Shown here: positions 1 to 7,190 of the stretch, one piece after another
Layout: each line of letters starts with the position of its first letter
Numbering within the stretch: the stretch's first letter is position 1
From: JAUSIK01 sp964362915
GTDB lineage: Archaea; Nanobdellota; Nanobdellia; Pacearchaeales; GW2011-AR1
Length of the DNA: 25,064 nucleotides
NCBI GenBank assembly: GCA_964362915.1
Contig: CAYIGH010000014.1
Coordinates: forward strand, 1 to 25,064
Direction: 5' to 3'
Made by a program: the position numbers and the translations under genes
The notes under the pieces: generated by a model
The model's database searches: none
Seen by the model: only the letters and a program-made list of their open reading frames with translations
Told to the model about the DNA's origin: nothing

Positions 1-172
1 AATCCAATAATATTTGGATCAGTTCTGGATTTCTCAATCAGTATTTTATATATATATTAATCGCGCTTTTTGTATTCATAAAATTAAAGAGTTTTTAGTT
101 CTTATTAATCTTTCTAAAAAAGGCCCCAACCCACGCATTTAGCGATAATTTCTCCTAACTAGGTGAGCACAC

Positions 173-310
173 TCACAAACGTTGTATAAAAATATTATAT
201 CTACCATAAACTTTTGCAGTCCCAAGATAAACATCTTCTGGAATTTTAATCTTATTAGAGTTGATAGGTATTCTACATTCTTTAACAATCGTTATATCTT
301 CAATGCTCAT
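173..310 (-). CDS. Small hypothetical protein (45 aa), coupled to upstream gene
   Basis: A 45-codon ORF beginning MSIEDITIVKEC and ending IFIQRL. Its ATG overlaps the stop of the upstream small membrane protein as ATGA (307-310), the typical signature of translational coupling, and this is the main support for its being real. No signal peptide or membrane segment is seen; the middle (NSNKIKIPEDVYLG) looks like a short beta-rich domain. I do not recognise a family. A tight inverted repeat (GTGAG-CACA-CTCAC, 163-176) sits at its 3' end and could help termination. Confidence 0.5.
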   Translation of the reverse strand: MSIEDITIVKECRIPINSNKIKIPEDVYLGTAKVYGRYNIFIQRL

Positions 311-606
311 TTTAAAATCATCTCCGCTGGCTTTATCTCATAAGAAGATACGAAAGGTCTGGAATTTTCATCCACTTTTAATAAATAAGAAACGCCATTA
401 TAATTCAATAAAGTCTCATATTTTTTATCATTGTTTTTATCTTCCAATTTTATCTCAAGTCTACTAGGATTAACATATCCTTCTTGAACATTCTCGGTAA
501 ATGGGATAATATTTTCAAATTGTCTTTCTATACTAGCAAAACAAAACATTACAATTCCGCCAATAAATGCGCCATATACAGCTCCATAAGTAAAATCTCT
601 TCCCAT
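307..606 (-). CDS. Small single-pass membrane/exported protein (99 aa)
   Basis: Residues about 5-24 form one glycine-rich hydrophobic segment after MGRDFTYG, suitable as a signal anchor. The remaining 70 residues are charged and beta-rich (LEIKLEDKNNDKKYETLLNY), similar in style to the small exported proteins at 7181-7441 and 6155-6511: a 'D-N-D' stretch followed by strands. A TATA box (627-636, minus) lies about 26 bases before the ATG, so the transcript is probably leaderless. It is followed by a 45-aa ORF with an ATGA overlap. No known family is recognised. The outside location of the C-terminal domain is inferred. Confidence 0.7.
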   Translation of the reverse strand: MGRDFTYGAVYGAFIGGIVMFCFASIERQFENIIPFTENVQEGYVNPSRLEIKLEDKNNDKKYETLLNYNGVSYLLKVDENSRPFVSSYEIKPAEMILK

Positions 607-626
607 ATTTTATTAAACTAACATAA

Positions 627-636
627 TTATTTAAAT
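627..636 (-). promoter_or_regulatory. TATA box for the 307-606 gene
   Basis: On the minus strand the sequence reads TTTAAATAAT, centred about 26 bases before the ATG at 606. This is the spacing expected for an archaeal leaderless transcript. Confidence 0.5.
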
Positions 637-676
637 CTTTAATTATTATTTAATCAATATAGGGTAGTGACATAGA

Positions 677-685
677 TTTAAATTT
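677..685 (+). promoter_or_regulatory. TATA-like box for the 721-3453 gene
   Basis: TTTAAATTT about 40 bases before the ATG at 721. The spacing implies a short leader of about 15 bases ending in an A-rich stretch with AGGT just before the start. Confidence 0.35.
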
Positions 686-720
686 GTATCTACTCTAACA
701 AATAAAATAAAATAGGTAAA

Positions 721-3453
721 ATGAAATATATATTGTTAACAATATCTTTAATCATAACCTTTCTAGCATCTGTTCAAGCTGCAAATCTCTGCCAATTCGC
801 TTCATCAGCAACAGCAACATCAGAAAACTCTCAGGGCTCTCTGGCTCAATATGCAACTGGAGCCCCAAATGCGCCAAATCCAGCGCAATGTTCAACCTGG
901 AGCGGTTATGGCTATACTTGGAGCCCATCAAACTGGAATGTAAAAGGAACATTGACATTAAAATACAATACTCCTGTTTTTGCATCTAATCTAACAATCT
1001 TCGGCGATTATGACATTTGCTTTAATAAAATAACATTAAAGAATTCTCAAACATCGCAAACAAAAGAAATCTTCAATGGATTTGAAGAATCATGCACAAT
1101 AACTAAAAAAACAGATTCAACATTTTTAGCAGATACAATAATTCTTGAAACCTGCGGCTGGTCTTGGTCTTCAACAGACGCAGTTCAGCTATGCGGAAAT
1201 ACAGGAAACAACGATATAATTCCAGTAATAGAAACTCCTATTTATATCGCTCCGTATATAGGGGATATAGATGGTGCAAAATCCAGCTTATGGTTCCCTG
1301 TCTATTCACAATTGGCAAACTTTTTTGAGCAGAATAAAATAAAATCTTCATTCAGTTTCTTTCCAGGAACAATGTCATCCAATTCTGATTACATTAATTC
1401 TTTAAGAATAATGTATAACTCTCCATACATAGAACTAGTGCAAAAAGGCAACAATGGCAATGCAACAGAGCAAATAATGGATCAATTATCCTTTGAAACG
1501 CAAAAAAATATAATCTTAAACGGACAAAACAACTTTAAATCATGGACAGCAGCAAATTTAGGAATAAATAATCCAATCATGCCAAAGTCATATAACCAAA
1601 TAGGAGCAAGATTTACAGAAACAACTTTGAAAGCAGCAGAAGAATTAGGATTTAATTTTTATATTGATCTATACGTTGGTAATGGTCTAACTCCAGTAAA
1701 ATCAACCCAAACTTTTGATGCTATACAGTATGGAATTAGTTTTCCTATTTCAGGAGTAGGAAAAGACACTGTTTTTAAAAAACCTCAAGATATAATAAAC
1801 GAGATTAATAATCTTACTAGACTGGGCAGGCAGGATGTTGAGATATTAAAGATAAATAATACAATAATAATACCTTTATGGGCGCATCAGCAGGATTTTG
1901 AGAATAGTACAATCCCAAGCAATTTAGATAAAGAAAAATGGGTAATATTTAATCTAACATTTCAAATTCTAAAAAACGACCCTAATGTAAAGTTTATAAC
2001 TCCTGAAGAAATTTATGCATTAAGGCACCAACAGAATCAATCACCCCTGCCACAACCAATCCCTAATTCAACATCAGCTCTCTGCCAATTCGCTTCATCA
2101 GCAACAGCAACATCAGAAAACTCTCAGGGCTCTCTGGCTCAATATGCAACTGGAGCCCCAAATGCGCCAAATCCAGCGCAATGTTCAACCTGGAGCGGTT
2201 ATGGCTATACTTGGAGCCCATCAAACTGGAATGTAAAAGGAACATTGACATTAAAATACAATACTCCTGTTTTTGCATCTAATCTAACAATCTTCGGCGA
2301 TTATGACATTTGCTTTAATAAAATAACATTAAAGAATTCTCAAACATCGCAAACAAAAGAAATCTTCAATGGATTTGAAGAATCATGCACAATAACTAAA
2401 AAAACAGATTCAACATTTTTAGCAGATACAATAATTCTTGAAACCTGCGGCTGGTCTTGGTCTTCAACAGACGCAGTTCAGCTATGCGGAAATACAGGAA
2501 ACAACGATATTCCCCCAAATCCAGATCCTAATCCAACAGAAATAGAAGTATGTACATGGAAAAACTGTAAAAAAGGCGCAATTTCAGTTTCAGTAGATGA
2601 TGGCTTCACTGCATGTATGTCTAATCTAGAATCTAACGGATTTAGAGGCACATACTTCTTGTCAGGAACAGCAACATACTCTTCATCAAAATGGCAGATT
2701 TTCTCCAACGCCTTTAATAAAGGCCACGAATTATCAACTCACACACGCTCGCATTGGTGTGTAGATATATTGCAATCACAATATACAAGCGAAGTAGAAA
2801 ATAATATTATAGACATTATTTCACATACATCTGCAAAAAGACAGGATTTAATAACACATGCGTATCCTTGTGGTCTTACAACATCAGCAATACAAAATCT
2901 ATTAGAAACAAATACTAATTGGAATTTCCTTTCAGCAAGAGGCTACCATATCAACGATTTTGAGGACGAAACCCCCTCTAACTTTTTCGAACTGAAGAGC
3001 TTTAATACTCCATATTATCACAATCCGCCCCTAGCTCCACCAAATTATTTTGATGTAGTTGACCAAGCTGAATCAGAGGGAAAATGGGCTAATCTTGTTT
3101 TCCACAATGAGTGCAGTGATGACGGTTTAATAAACACCTTGCCGTCAAAAAACTTGTGGGTTGATACAATAGGCAATGTTGTAAAATATATAAGTCTAAG
3201 AGACAACGCACAAATAACTGATTTTGCACTTGCAACTAATCAAATAACATTCAAAATACTAACAGATCAAAAATTCCAATCAATAATCTATAAGCAAGAC
3301 CTGACTCTAAGCATAAACATTCCAGCAGGAAAAACAGTTGTTTCAGTCACATCAAATGGCCAAAATATACCCTATCAGATCTTAAACACAAATAATATTA
3401 TATTCAATGTTCTATTTCCAATTTCAGATAATATAGTTATAAATATGCAATAA
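721..3453 (+). CDS. Secreted double polysaccharide-deacetylase-like protein with duplicated beta-sandwich domain
   Basis: 910 aa. Residues 1-20 are a signal peptide ending around VQAAN. Order after it: beta-sandwich domain A (about 23-165), NodB-like domain 1 (about 170-440), domain A' (454-596, identical in DNA to A), NodB domain 2 (about 615-820) and a C-terminal beta domain. Domain 2 keeps the deacetylase signature: SVDDGF (D626, D627), HTRSH (metal-type H674 and H678), HAYPCG (713-718) and a late FHNE (H795). It is therefore a likely zinc or cobalt carbohydrate de-N-acetylase outside the cell. Domain 1 has GDIDGA (181-186) and WAHQQDF (H389), but the usual H-x3-H is replaced by QKGNNGN (241-247), so it is probably inactive or binds sugar only. 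The A domains, Cys- and Trp-rich with a discoidin/F5-8C-like pattern, may bind glycan. The gene leads a cluster with a GT2 and a GH18-like protein. Confidence 0.85.
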   Translation: MKYILLTISLIITFLASVQAANLCQFASSATATSENSQGSLAQYATGAPNAPNPAQCSTWSGYGYTWSPSNWNVKGTLTLKYNTPVFASNLTIFGDYDICFNKITLKNSQTSQTKEIFNGFEESCTITKKTDSTFLADTIILETCGWSWSSTDAVQLCGNTGNNDIIPVIETPIYIAPYIGDIDGAKSSLWFPVYSQLANFFEQNKIKSSFSFFPGTMSSNSDYINSLRIMYNSPYIELVQKGNNGNATEQIMDQLSFETQKNIILNGQNNFKSWTAANLGINNPIMPKSYNQIGARFTETTLKAAEELGFNFYIDLYVGNGLTPVKSTQTFDAIQYGISFPISGVGKDTVFKKPQDIINEINNLTRLGRQDVEILKINNTIIIPLWAHQQDFENSTIPSNLDKEKWVIFNLTFQILKNDPNVKFITPEEIYALRHQQNQSPLPQPIPNSTSALCQFASSATATSENSQGSLAQYATGAPNAPNPAQCSTWSGYGYTWSPSNWNVKGTLTLKYNTPVFASNLTIFGDYDICFNKITLKNSQTSQTKEIFNGFEESCTITKKTDSTFLADTIILETCGWSWSSTDAVQLCGNTGNNDIPPNPDPNPTEIEVCTWKNCKKGAISVSVDDGFTACMSNLESNGFRGTYFLSGTATYSSSKWQIFSNAFNKGHELSTHTRSHWCVDILQSQYTSEVENNIIDIISHTSAKRQDLITHAYPCGLTTSAIQNLLETNTNWNFLSARGYHINDFEDETPSNFFELKSFNTPYYHNPPLAPPNYFDVVDQAESEGKWANLVFHNECSDDGLINTLPSKNLWVDTIGNVVKYISLRDNAQITDFALATNQITFKILTDQKFQSIIYKQDLTLSINIPAGKTVVSVTSNGQNIPYQILNTNNIIFNVLFPISDNIVINMQ
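786..1217 (+). repeat. 432-bp perfect direct repeat, copy 1
   Basis: Identical base for base, as far as I can read, to 2079-2510 (offset 1293). It encodes the first beta-sandwich domain. The frame is kept (432 = 144 codons). The lack of even synonymous change points to a very recent duplication or ongoing gene conversion. Confidence 0.95.
2079..2510 (+). repeat. 432-bp perfect direct repeat, copy 2
   Basis: Second copy of the domain-coding repeat at 786-1217. Sequence diverges immediately on both sides: before 2079 the codons encode a Pro/Gln-rich linker, and after 2510 a Pro/Asn linker. The unit boundaries therefore coincide with the domain boundaries. Confidence 0.95.
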
Positions 3454-3454
3454 T

Positions 3455-3464
3455 CTTATAAATC
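3455..3464 (+). promoter_or_regulatory. TATA box for the 3484-3741 gene
   Basis: CTTATAAATC lies immediately after the stop of the deacetylase gene and about 25 bases before the ATG at 3484. The small gene probably has its own leaderless promoter. Confidence 0.55.
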
Positions 3465-3483
3465 CTTTAATTTTCCTTATAAA

Positions 3484-3741
3484 ATGTCAAATCATGATAC
3501 AAAATTAGAAGATAAATTATTTGATTGGATAAAAGAAAACAAAATTGTTACAGCACTTTCTCTCCTTAATAGATACTCTCTTAAGTATGCAGAAGAGAAT
3601 AATCCAGCAAAAAAGGTTTTAGATACCCTAAAAGATTTAACAAGAACAGAAAGAATAATTGAGTTATACCCTGCTAATGTAAATCCAAGAACAGCAACCC
3701 TCTCCCAAACATATTACATAGTAAAAGATATACATACTTAA
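3484..3741 (+). CDS. Small cytosolic protein, possibly winged-helix (85 aa)
   Basis: Acidic and helical N-terminal half (LEDKLFDWIKENKIVTALSLL), followed by a second helical stretch and a C-terminal strand pair (RIIELYPANVN ... TYYIVKDI). The pattern is compatible with a small winged-helix domain, but I see no diagnostic motif. No signal peptide. It has a private TATA box 25 bases before the ATG and lies 24 bases before the GT2 gene. By position it could be a regulator or accessory of the glycan cluster; this is inference. Confidence 0.6.
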   Translation: MSNHDTKLEDKLFDWIKENKIVTALSLLNRYSLKYAEENNPAKKVLDTLKDLTRTERIIELYPANVNPRTATLSQTYYIVKDIHT

Positions 3742-3745
3742 ATAC
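3737..3745 (+). promoter_or_regulatory. TATA box for the GT2 gene, overlapping the previous stop codon
   Basis: CTTAAATAC includes the TAA of the 85-aa gene and is centred about 25 bases before the ATG at 3766. The glycosyltransferase therefore probably starts a leaderless transcript of its own. Confidence 0.45.
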
Positions 3746-3765
3746 CTTTATTTTTCTCTAAAAAT

Positions 3766-4971
3766 ATGAAAGGTCCATTCTCTATCTGGGCGTTTTTTGG
3801 CCTGACGCTATGGATAGATATAATCACCCATATTATCTATCCTAGAAAAGAAAGAACAATTGACCCATATAATCCAATAAAAAAAGTATCAGTAATAATA
3901 CCAGTGCACAAAGAGCCGCAAAATTATATAGAAGATACAATCCGCTCTCTGTACAAAGAGCGCTATCCAATTTTCAATGCAATAATAGTTGGAGATTCTG
4001 AATCAGAATCAGCAAAACCAGCTGTTAAAAAATTTTCTGCTAAATACAAAAATCTATTCTACTTAGAATGTCCAGATAGATCAAAAGCAAAAAAAATAAA
4101 CTATACACTGAAAAAGTATTATAGGAATTTGGGAGAATTTGTTTATATAAGAGATTGCAGAGTTAAAGGAGAGGTTGACTGTATAGAAAAAATTATATCA
4201 TACTTTAATGCAAAAGATATAGCAGCAGTAACATCATATGGCAGGGTAAATGTCCCGCAAAATTCATTGTCAAGAGCATATTTCTACGGAAAGGCATGGA
4301 TAAATGAAATAGGAAGATTCAGGAAAAATGCGCAGGAAAAAAGAAAAGCGCTGTTTGTTGTTTGTGGAGCATCAACAATATATAGAAAATCAGTTTTGGC
4401 AAAAATACCCATGCCTTATGGAAGCAAAACAGAGGATACTTATTATACATGGATACTGCAGAAGAAGGGCTATAGAATTAGAGTCGCGGATGATGCAATG
4501 GTTTCTGCTCCGGAAGTTGACGGAGAAGGCCTAATAGGAATAAAGAATCAGCTGCAACAATCATATAGATGGAGCTCAGGAACAATGCAGTGCCTTTATA
4601 GAGAAGGCTCAGACATTTTCAAGCACAAATCTTTAGCACTAACCACAATTTTTCCAGGTTTTTTAGAGGCACTAATGTACGCAATACCTTTAGTATTATT
4701 GCCGCTGCTCTTTTTTATTTACCCATATTATGCATTAGGATTCCTTTTAGGCGATACAGCATTCTCCCTGTTTGGCACTTTAATAATACTTCCTAAAAAA
4801 TTCTTTAAAACATTAATTCATTATCCAGAGATTGTTTTTTTTAAATATCTTAATGCAATAGTTTTCATATTTGCATTAACAGCAACAACTTATCAGGCAA
4901 TAACTAAAAAAACCTATAAATGGACAAATGAATGGACACCCCCACCAACAGCTATAAAAACTGAAATTTGA
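3766..4971 (+). CDS. Family 2 glycosyltransferase, processive polysaccharide-synthase type
   Basis: 401 aa. An N-terminal hydrophobic segment (about 4-25) is followed by a GT-A domain starting VSVIIPVHKE (41-50). Acceptor and processivity motifs are present: TED (222-224) and QxxRW (265-269). Three or so membrane segments follow (about 290-385). This is the architecture of PgaC/hyaluronan/cellulose synthase-like enzymes, which polymerise and extrude a beta-glycan at the membrane. The place where the metal-binding DxD is expected reads RDCR (129-132), so the second Asp appears replaced, which is unusual. Neighbours are a secreted deacetylase-like protein upstream and a GH18-like barrel 10 bases downstream. 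The nucleotide sugar cannot be told from sequence. Confidence 0.85.
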   Translation: MKGPFSIWAFFGLTLWIDIITHIIYPRKERTIDPYNPIKKVSVIIPVHKEPQNYIEDTIRSLYKERYPIFNAIIVGDSESESAKPAVKKFSAKYKNLFYLECPDRSKAKKINYTLKKYYRNLGEFVYIRDCRVKGEVDCIEKIISYFNAKDIAAVTSYGRVNVPQNSLSRAYFYGKAWINEIGRFRKNAQEKRKALFVVCGASTIYRKSVLAKIPMPYGSKTEDTYYTWILQKKGYRIRVADDAMVSAPEVDGEGLIGIKNQLQQSYRWSSGTMQCLYREGSDIFKHKSLALTTIFPGFLEALMYAIPLVLLPLLFFIYPYYALGFLLGDTAFSLFGTLIILPKKFFKTLIHYPEIVFFKYLNAIVFIFALTATTYQAITKKTYKWTNEWTPPPTAIKTEI

Positions 4972-4981
4972 TTCTTAATAG

Positions 4982-5899
4982 ATGCAAAATCAAAATTCTA
5001 ATAAAAAATTGAATATAATATTATTAATTCTATTAGTGCTAGCATTAGCAGTACCGATTCTCGCACTAATGCAAAAACAACAAAACGAGAGCAAAAATCA
5101 AACACAATTAGAGCAGTTGAATGGAATAGTTGCAAATATATGGATGGATGAATCCAGATTAGATAAACTAAAAGAAAAGAAAATAAGGTATTTATTCATT
5201 GATGTTGGCGATATAAATACGAATGGAGAAGTAACAACTCCTGAAAGCGAGATAATGGATTTTCTAAATATGATAAAAGAATATCAAAAAGCAAACAATT
5301 ACAATTTTGTTCTTCTCCCCTATAGCGAGATAATAATAGGGAAATACATTCTAAATGAAGAATTCCAGGAAAATCTAATCTCATCTCATAACTATCTTAT
5401 AAAACTTGGCTTTAACGGAATCTTTTTAGATATAGAAAAAATTCCTTTTGCTCAAAGGCAAATATATCTTTCCCTGCTTGGCAAATTAAATAATAATCTC
5501 TCCCAGAGTCAAATTCTCGCAGTTTATGCTGGAGGCCTAAATGACGAGAATTACAATAACGAATGGGAATGGGACAAATCATTCTATGAAGCAGTTGCAG
5601 ATAAAACGGATATAATAGTAGTTCCTGCATATGACACAGAAATAGAAGAAATAGAGCCATATAATTCCCACATTTCAAATCAAATAAAACAAATTAATTC
5701 TATAGACGCAAAAGCAAAATTCCTTTTGGGAATTCCTACTCACAAATCCTATCCAGAAACAATAGAAAATTCCATGAATATCTATAAAAAAGAATTAAAT
5801 GCTGATAAAAATTCTAATTTCATAGGCATTTCAATATTTGCAGAATGGACAATTGACGAATCTGAATGGCAAATATATAAAAATTATTTTCCTTCATAA
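4982..5899 (+). CDS. Membrane-anchored GH18-like TIM-barrel protein
   Basis: 305 aa. One N-terminal membrane anchor (about 10-29) is followed by a Gln/Asn-rich linker and a TIM-barrel-like domain. The stretch GFNGIFLDIEKI (D150, E152) resembles the beta-4 catalytic strand of family 18 and related hydrolases (consensus DxxDxE, only partly met here). LLGIPTHKS and GISIFAEWTIDE look like late barrel strands. The active face would be outside the cell. The gene starts 10 bases after the GT2 stop without a clear Shine-Dalgarno, so it is probably co-transcribed. With a deacetylase and a synthase alongside, a role in trimming or releasing the polymer is plausible, analogous to the C-terminal hydrolase half of PgaB. 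It might instead be a non-catalytic glycan binder. Confidence 0.7.
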   Translation: MQNQNSNKKLNIILLILLVLALAVPILALMQKQQNESKNQTQLEQLNGIVANIWMDESRLDKLKEKKIRYLFIDVGDINTNGEVTTPESEIMDFLNMIKEYQKANNYNFVLLPYSEIIIGKYILNEEFQENLISSHNYLIKLGFNGIFLDIEKIPFAQRQIYLSLLGKLNNNLSQSQILAVYAGGLNDENYNNEWEWDKSFYEAVADKTDIIVVPAYDTEIEEIEPYNSHISNQIKQINSIDAKAKFLLGIPTHKSYPETIENSMNIYKKELNADKNSNFIGISIFAEWTIDESEWQIYKNYFPS

Positions 5900-6114
5900 C
5901 CCTCTAATATTTCTGAGAAATCAGGCCTCTTATCTATTTTACCTTCTTTGTATTTGCTTTTCTCCTCATTATATAATCTTAATGCTTCTTTATATTTATC
6001 ATTTCCGATATTTAATCTCTTTTCCAAATTAGATTTCACAAATCTATTTTTTAATATCATCCCGCCAAAGCTAATGCTCTGCTGTAAAACAAAATAAAAA
6101 AATCCTTCATCCAT
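5884..6114 (-). CDS. Small hypothetical protein (76 aa)
   Basis: The N-terminal third is hydrophobic or aromatic (MDEGFFYFVLQQSISFGGMIL); the rest is a charged helix (KRLNIGNDKYKEALRLYNEEKSKYKEGK). Starts upstream at 6132 (ATG) and 6135 (TTG) are possible. The ATG at 6114 is preferred because a TATA-like ATATAAA (6136-6142 on minus) sits 25 bases before it, the spacing seen at other genes here. Its 3' end overlaps the convergent GH18-like gene by 16 bases. No family recognised. It may be the last gene of the minus-strand group 6876 to 5884. Confidence 0.55.
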   Translation of the reverse strand: MDEGFFYFVLQQSISFGGMILKNRFVKSNLEKRLNIGNDKYKEALRLYNEEKSKYKEGKIDKRPDFSEILEGYEGK

Positions 6115-6154
6115 ATTTTTAATAAGAATCATCAATTTATATTATTATCTATTT

Positions 6155-6511
6155 TCACTTAAATTTCTTCTTAAAATCTTCCTCATCAAGCTCTGCTTTC
6201 ACCGCAGGTGTTTGCGAAGTGTAAGTTCCGTCTCCGTTATTCAAAAGAACATAAATATTAAAGTAAGGTCCAGTATAGCTTTCTCCACACGCTACAATAT
6301 CAGGCCTTTTATCTCCATTCATATCTCCTATTGTAATTGAAGGAGACCTCGAGCCAGAAAAGGAATAGAATGAAGCAACAGGTTTAGCTAAATTTTCTTC
6401 CAGCATTTCTTTTTTAGGTCCAACACGGGCATAATCACATCCAACTGTTCCAATCAATCCAGAAGCAATCAAGCCAGCATACAAAGTCCTAGACAAGTTT
6501 TTTCTTTCCAT
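6155..6511 (-). CDS. Small lipoprotein with FG-GAP/VCBS-like calcium-binding repeat
   Basis: 118 aa. N-terminal MERKNLSRTLYAGLIASGLIGTVGC is a lipoprotein-type signal with the likely lipidated Cys at residue 25. The segment ITIGDMNGDKRPDIVACG carries the DxNxDxxxD loop typical of FG-GAP/VCBS and EF-hand-like calcium sites, followed by NIYVLLNNGDGTY, the second half of the same repeat unit. Integrin-alpha-like propellers usually carry several such blades; only one to one and a half are present, so the protein is short for the family. Start: an AGGAGGA Shine-Dalgarno (6522-6528, minus) lies 10 bases before the ATG and 2 bases separate it from the upstream gene, indicating an operon. Confidence 0.75.
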   Translation of the reverse strand: MERKNLSRTLYAGLIASGLIGTVGCDYARVGPKKEMLEENLAKPVASFYSFSGSRSPSITIGDMNGDKRPDIVACGESYTGPYFNIYVLLNNGDGTYTSQTPAVKAELDEEDFKKKFK

Positions 6512-6513
6512 TT

Positions 6514-6876
6514 TTAGACTTTCCTCCTATCTCCGCTTGTATGTTTTGGTGAATAATTCAGAACATTAAATCCTTTTTTCTTCAACATCTCAACTAAATC
6601 AGCATCATTTTTTTCTATAATATTTCTAAATCCTTCAGAATATTCAAATTCTTTATTTGTAATTATTCCATCTAGCTGATCTTCCTGCGCCCTATATCTT
6701 GCCACTTTGAACTCTCTATTTAAATCAACAGAAGAAATATATCTATCAAAAAATCTAAATCTTTCATCCATTCTTACAGTAATTTTTAAATCCCTATTAC
6801 CGTATTTCTCACTTTCCCTATCTAAAAACTCATCTAAATCCCCAGGAATTCCAAGTAATTTGTATTTTAAAGTCAT
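6514..6876 (-). CDS. Hypothetical cytosolic protein (120 aa)
   Basis: The open frame extends to a TTG at 6897, but the ATG at 6876 (MTLKYKLLGIPGDLDEFL) is preferred because a TATA box (TTTATATA, 6898-6905 minus) lies 25 bases upstream and covers the TTG. The protein is charged, without signal or membrane segment: LKITVRMDERFRFFDRYIS, then a helical C-terminus ending HTSGDRRKV. No family recognised. It heads a small operon; the lipoprotein gene follows after 2 bases. Confidence 0.65.
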   Translation of the reverse strand: MTLKYKLLGIPGDLDEFLDRESEKYGNRDLKITVRMDERFRFFDRYISSVDLNREFKVARYRAQEDQLDGIITNKEFEYSEGFRNIIEKNDADLVEMLKKKGFNVLNYSPKHTSGDRRKV

Positions 6877-6897
6877 AAAAATATTATCAACTAACAA

Positions 6898-6905
6898 TAT
6901 ATAAA
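6898..6905 (-). promoter_or_regulatory. TATA box for the 6514-6876 gene
   Basis: TTTATATA on the minus strand, centred 25 bases before the ATG at 6876. It decides the start in favour of that ATG over the upstream TTG at 6897. Confidence 0.55.
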
Positions 6906-6956
6906 TCTTCTTCCCTTTAAATTATCTAAAAGAGTAGTAAATTATTGAGGATTATG

Positions 6957-7190
6957 GATAACTGACTTAATTGTATTCTCTTTTGGTCAGTTATCTATTA
7001 GAGAACTGAGTACTAAATGTCGCCTAATTATAGTCAAGGACGCTGAAATTTGACCGTTTGCGCCTTGACTACCTCAAGAATTTTGGCAATTAAATTCTTG
7101 ATGGCGTCCAAGAACTTTGTTCTTGGTGTCAAGGGAAAGACGCACTATATTGGTAAAAAACTTGCGTCTTTCACTATAACTCAGTTCTCT
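6957..7190 (+). ncRNA. Strongly structured noncoding element, possible multibranch RNA
   Basis: No ORF of note lies here, but six inverted repeats do. There is a leading hairpin 6957-6966/6986-6995 (10 bp). A closing stem 7000-7011/7179-7190 (12 bp, perfect) encloses four hairpins: 7031-7039/7063-7071 (9 bp plus CGC/GCG), 7074-7083/7092-7101 (10 bp), 7108-7115/7119-7126 (8 bp, TTT loop) and 7135-7144/7163-7172 (10 bp). GU pairs next to the first hairpin (6956-6996 and 6967-6985) work only on the plus strand, a weak hint of orientation. A TTTAAATT at 6916-6923 could be its promoter. Competing helices exist: GTCAAGG occurs twice, and GGACGC 7038-7043 can pair with 7104-7109. The 3' arm overlaps the last 10 bases of the minus CDS 7181-7441. 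No RNase P, SRP or riboswitch signature is recognised. It could instead be a DNA element with 12-bp terminal inverted repeats. Confidence 0.5.

Noticed and set aside
2..19. Small inverted repeat ATCCAA/TTGGAT at the left edge
   Set aside because: Six-bp arms in AT-rich noncoding DNA are expected by chance; nothing else supports it.
752..985. Minus-strand ORF, with a near-identical one at 2063-2278
   Set aside because: They are antisense shadows of the duplicated domain in the 721-3453 gene; they look alike only because the DNA repeat is perfect.
4328..4534. Plus-strand 68-codon ORF inside the GT2 gene
   Set aside because: Out-of-frame shadow with no promoter; the GT2 frame is clearly the coding one.
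6957..7190. RNase P RNA or SRP RNA as identity of the structured element
   Set aside because: I could not find the conserved GAGGAAAGTCC-like or SRP helix 8 motifs on either strand.
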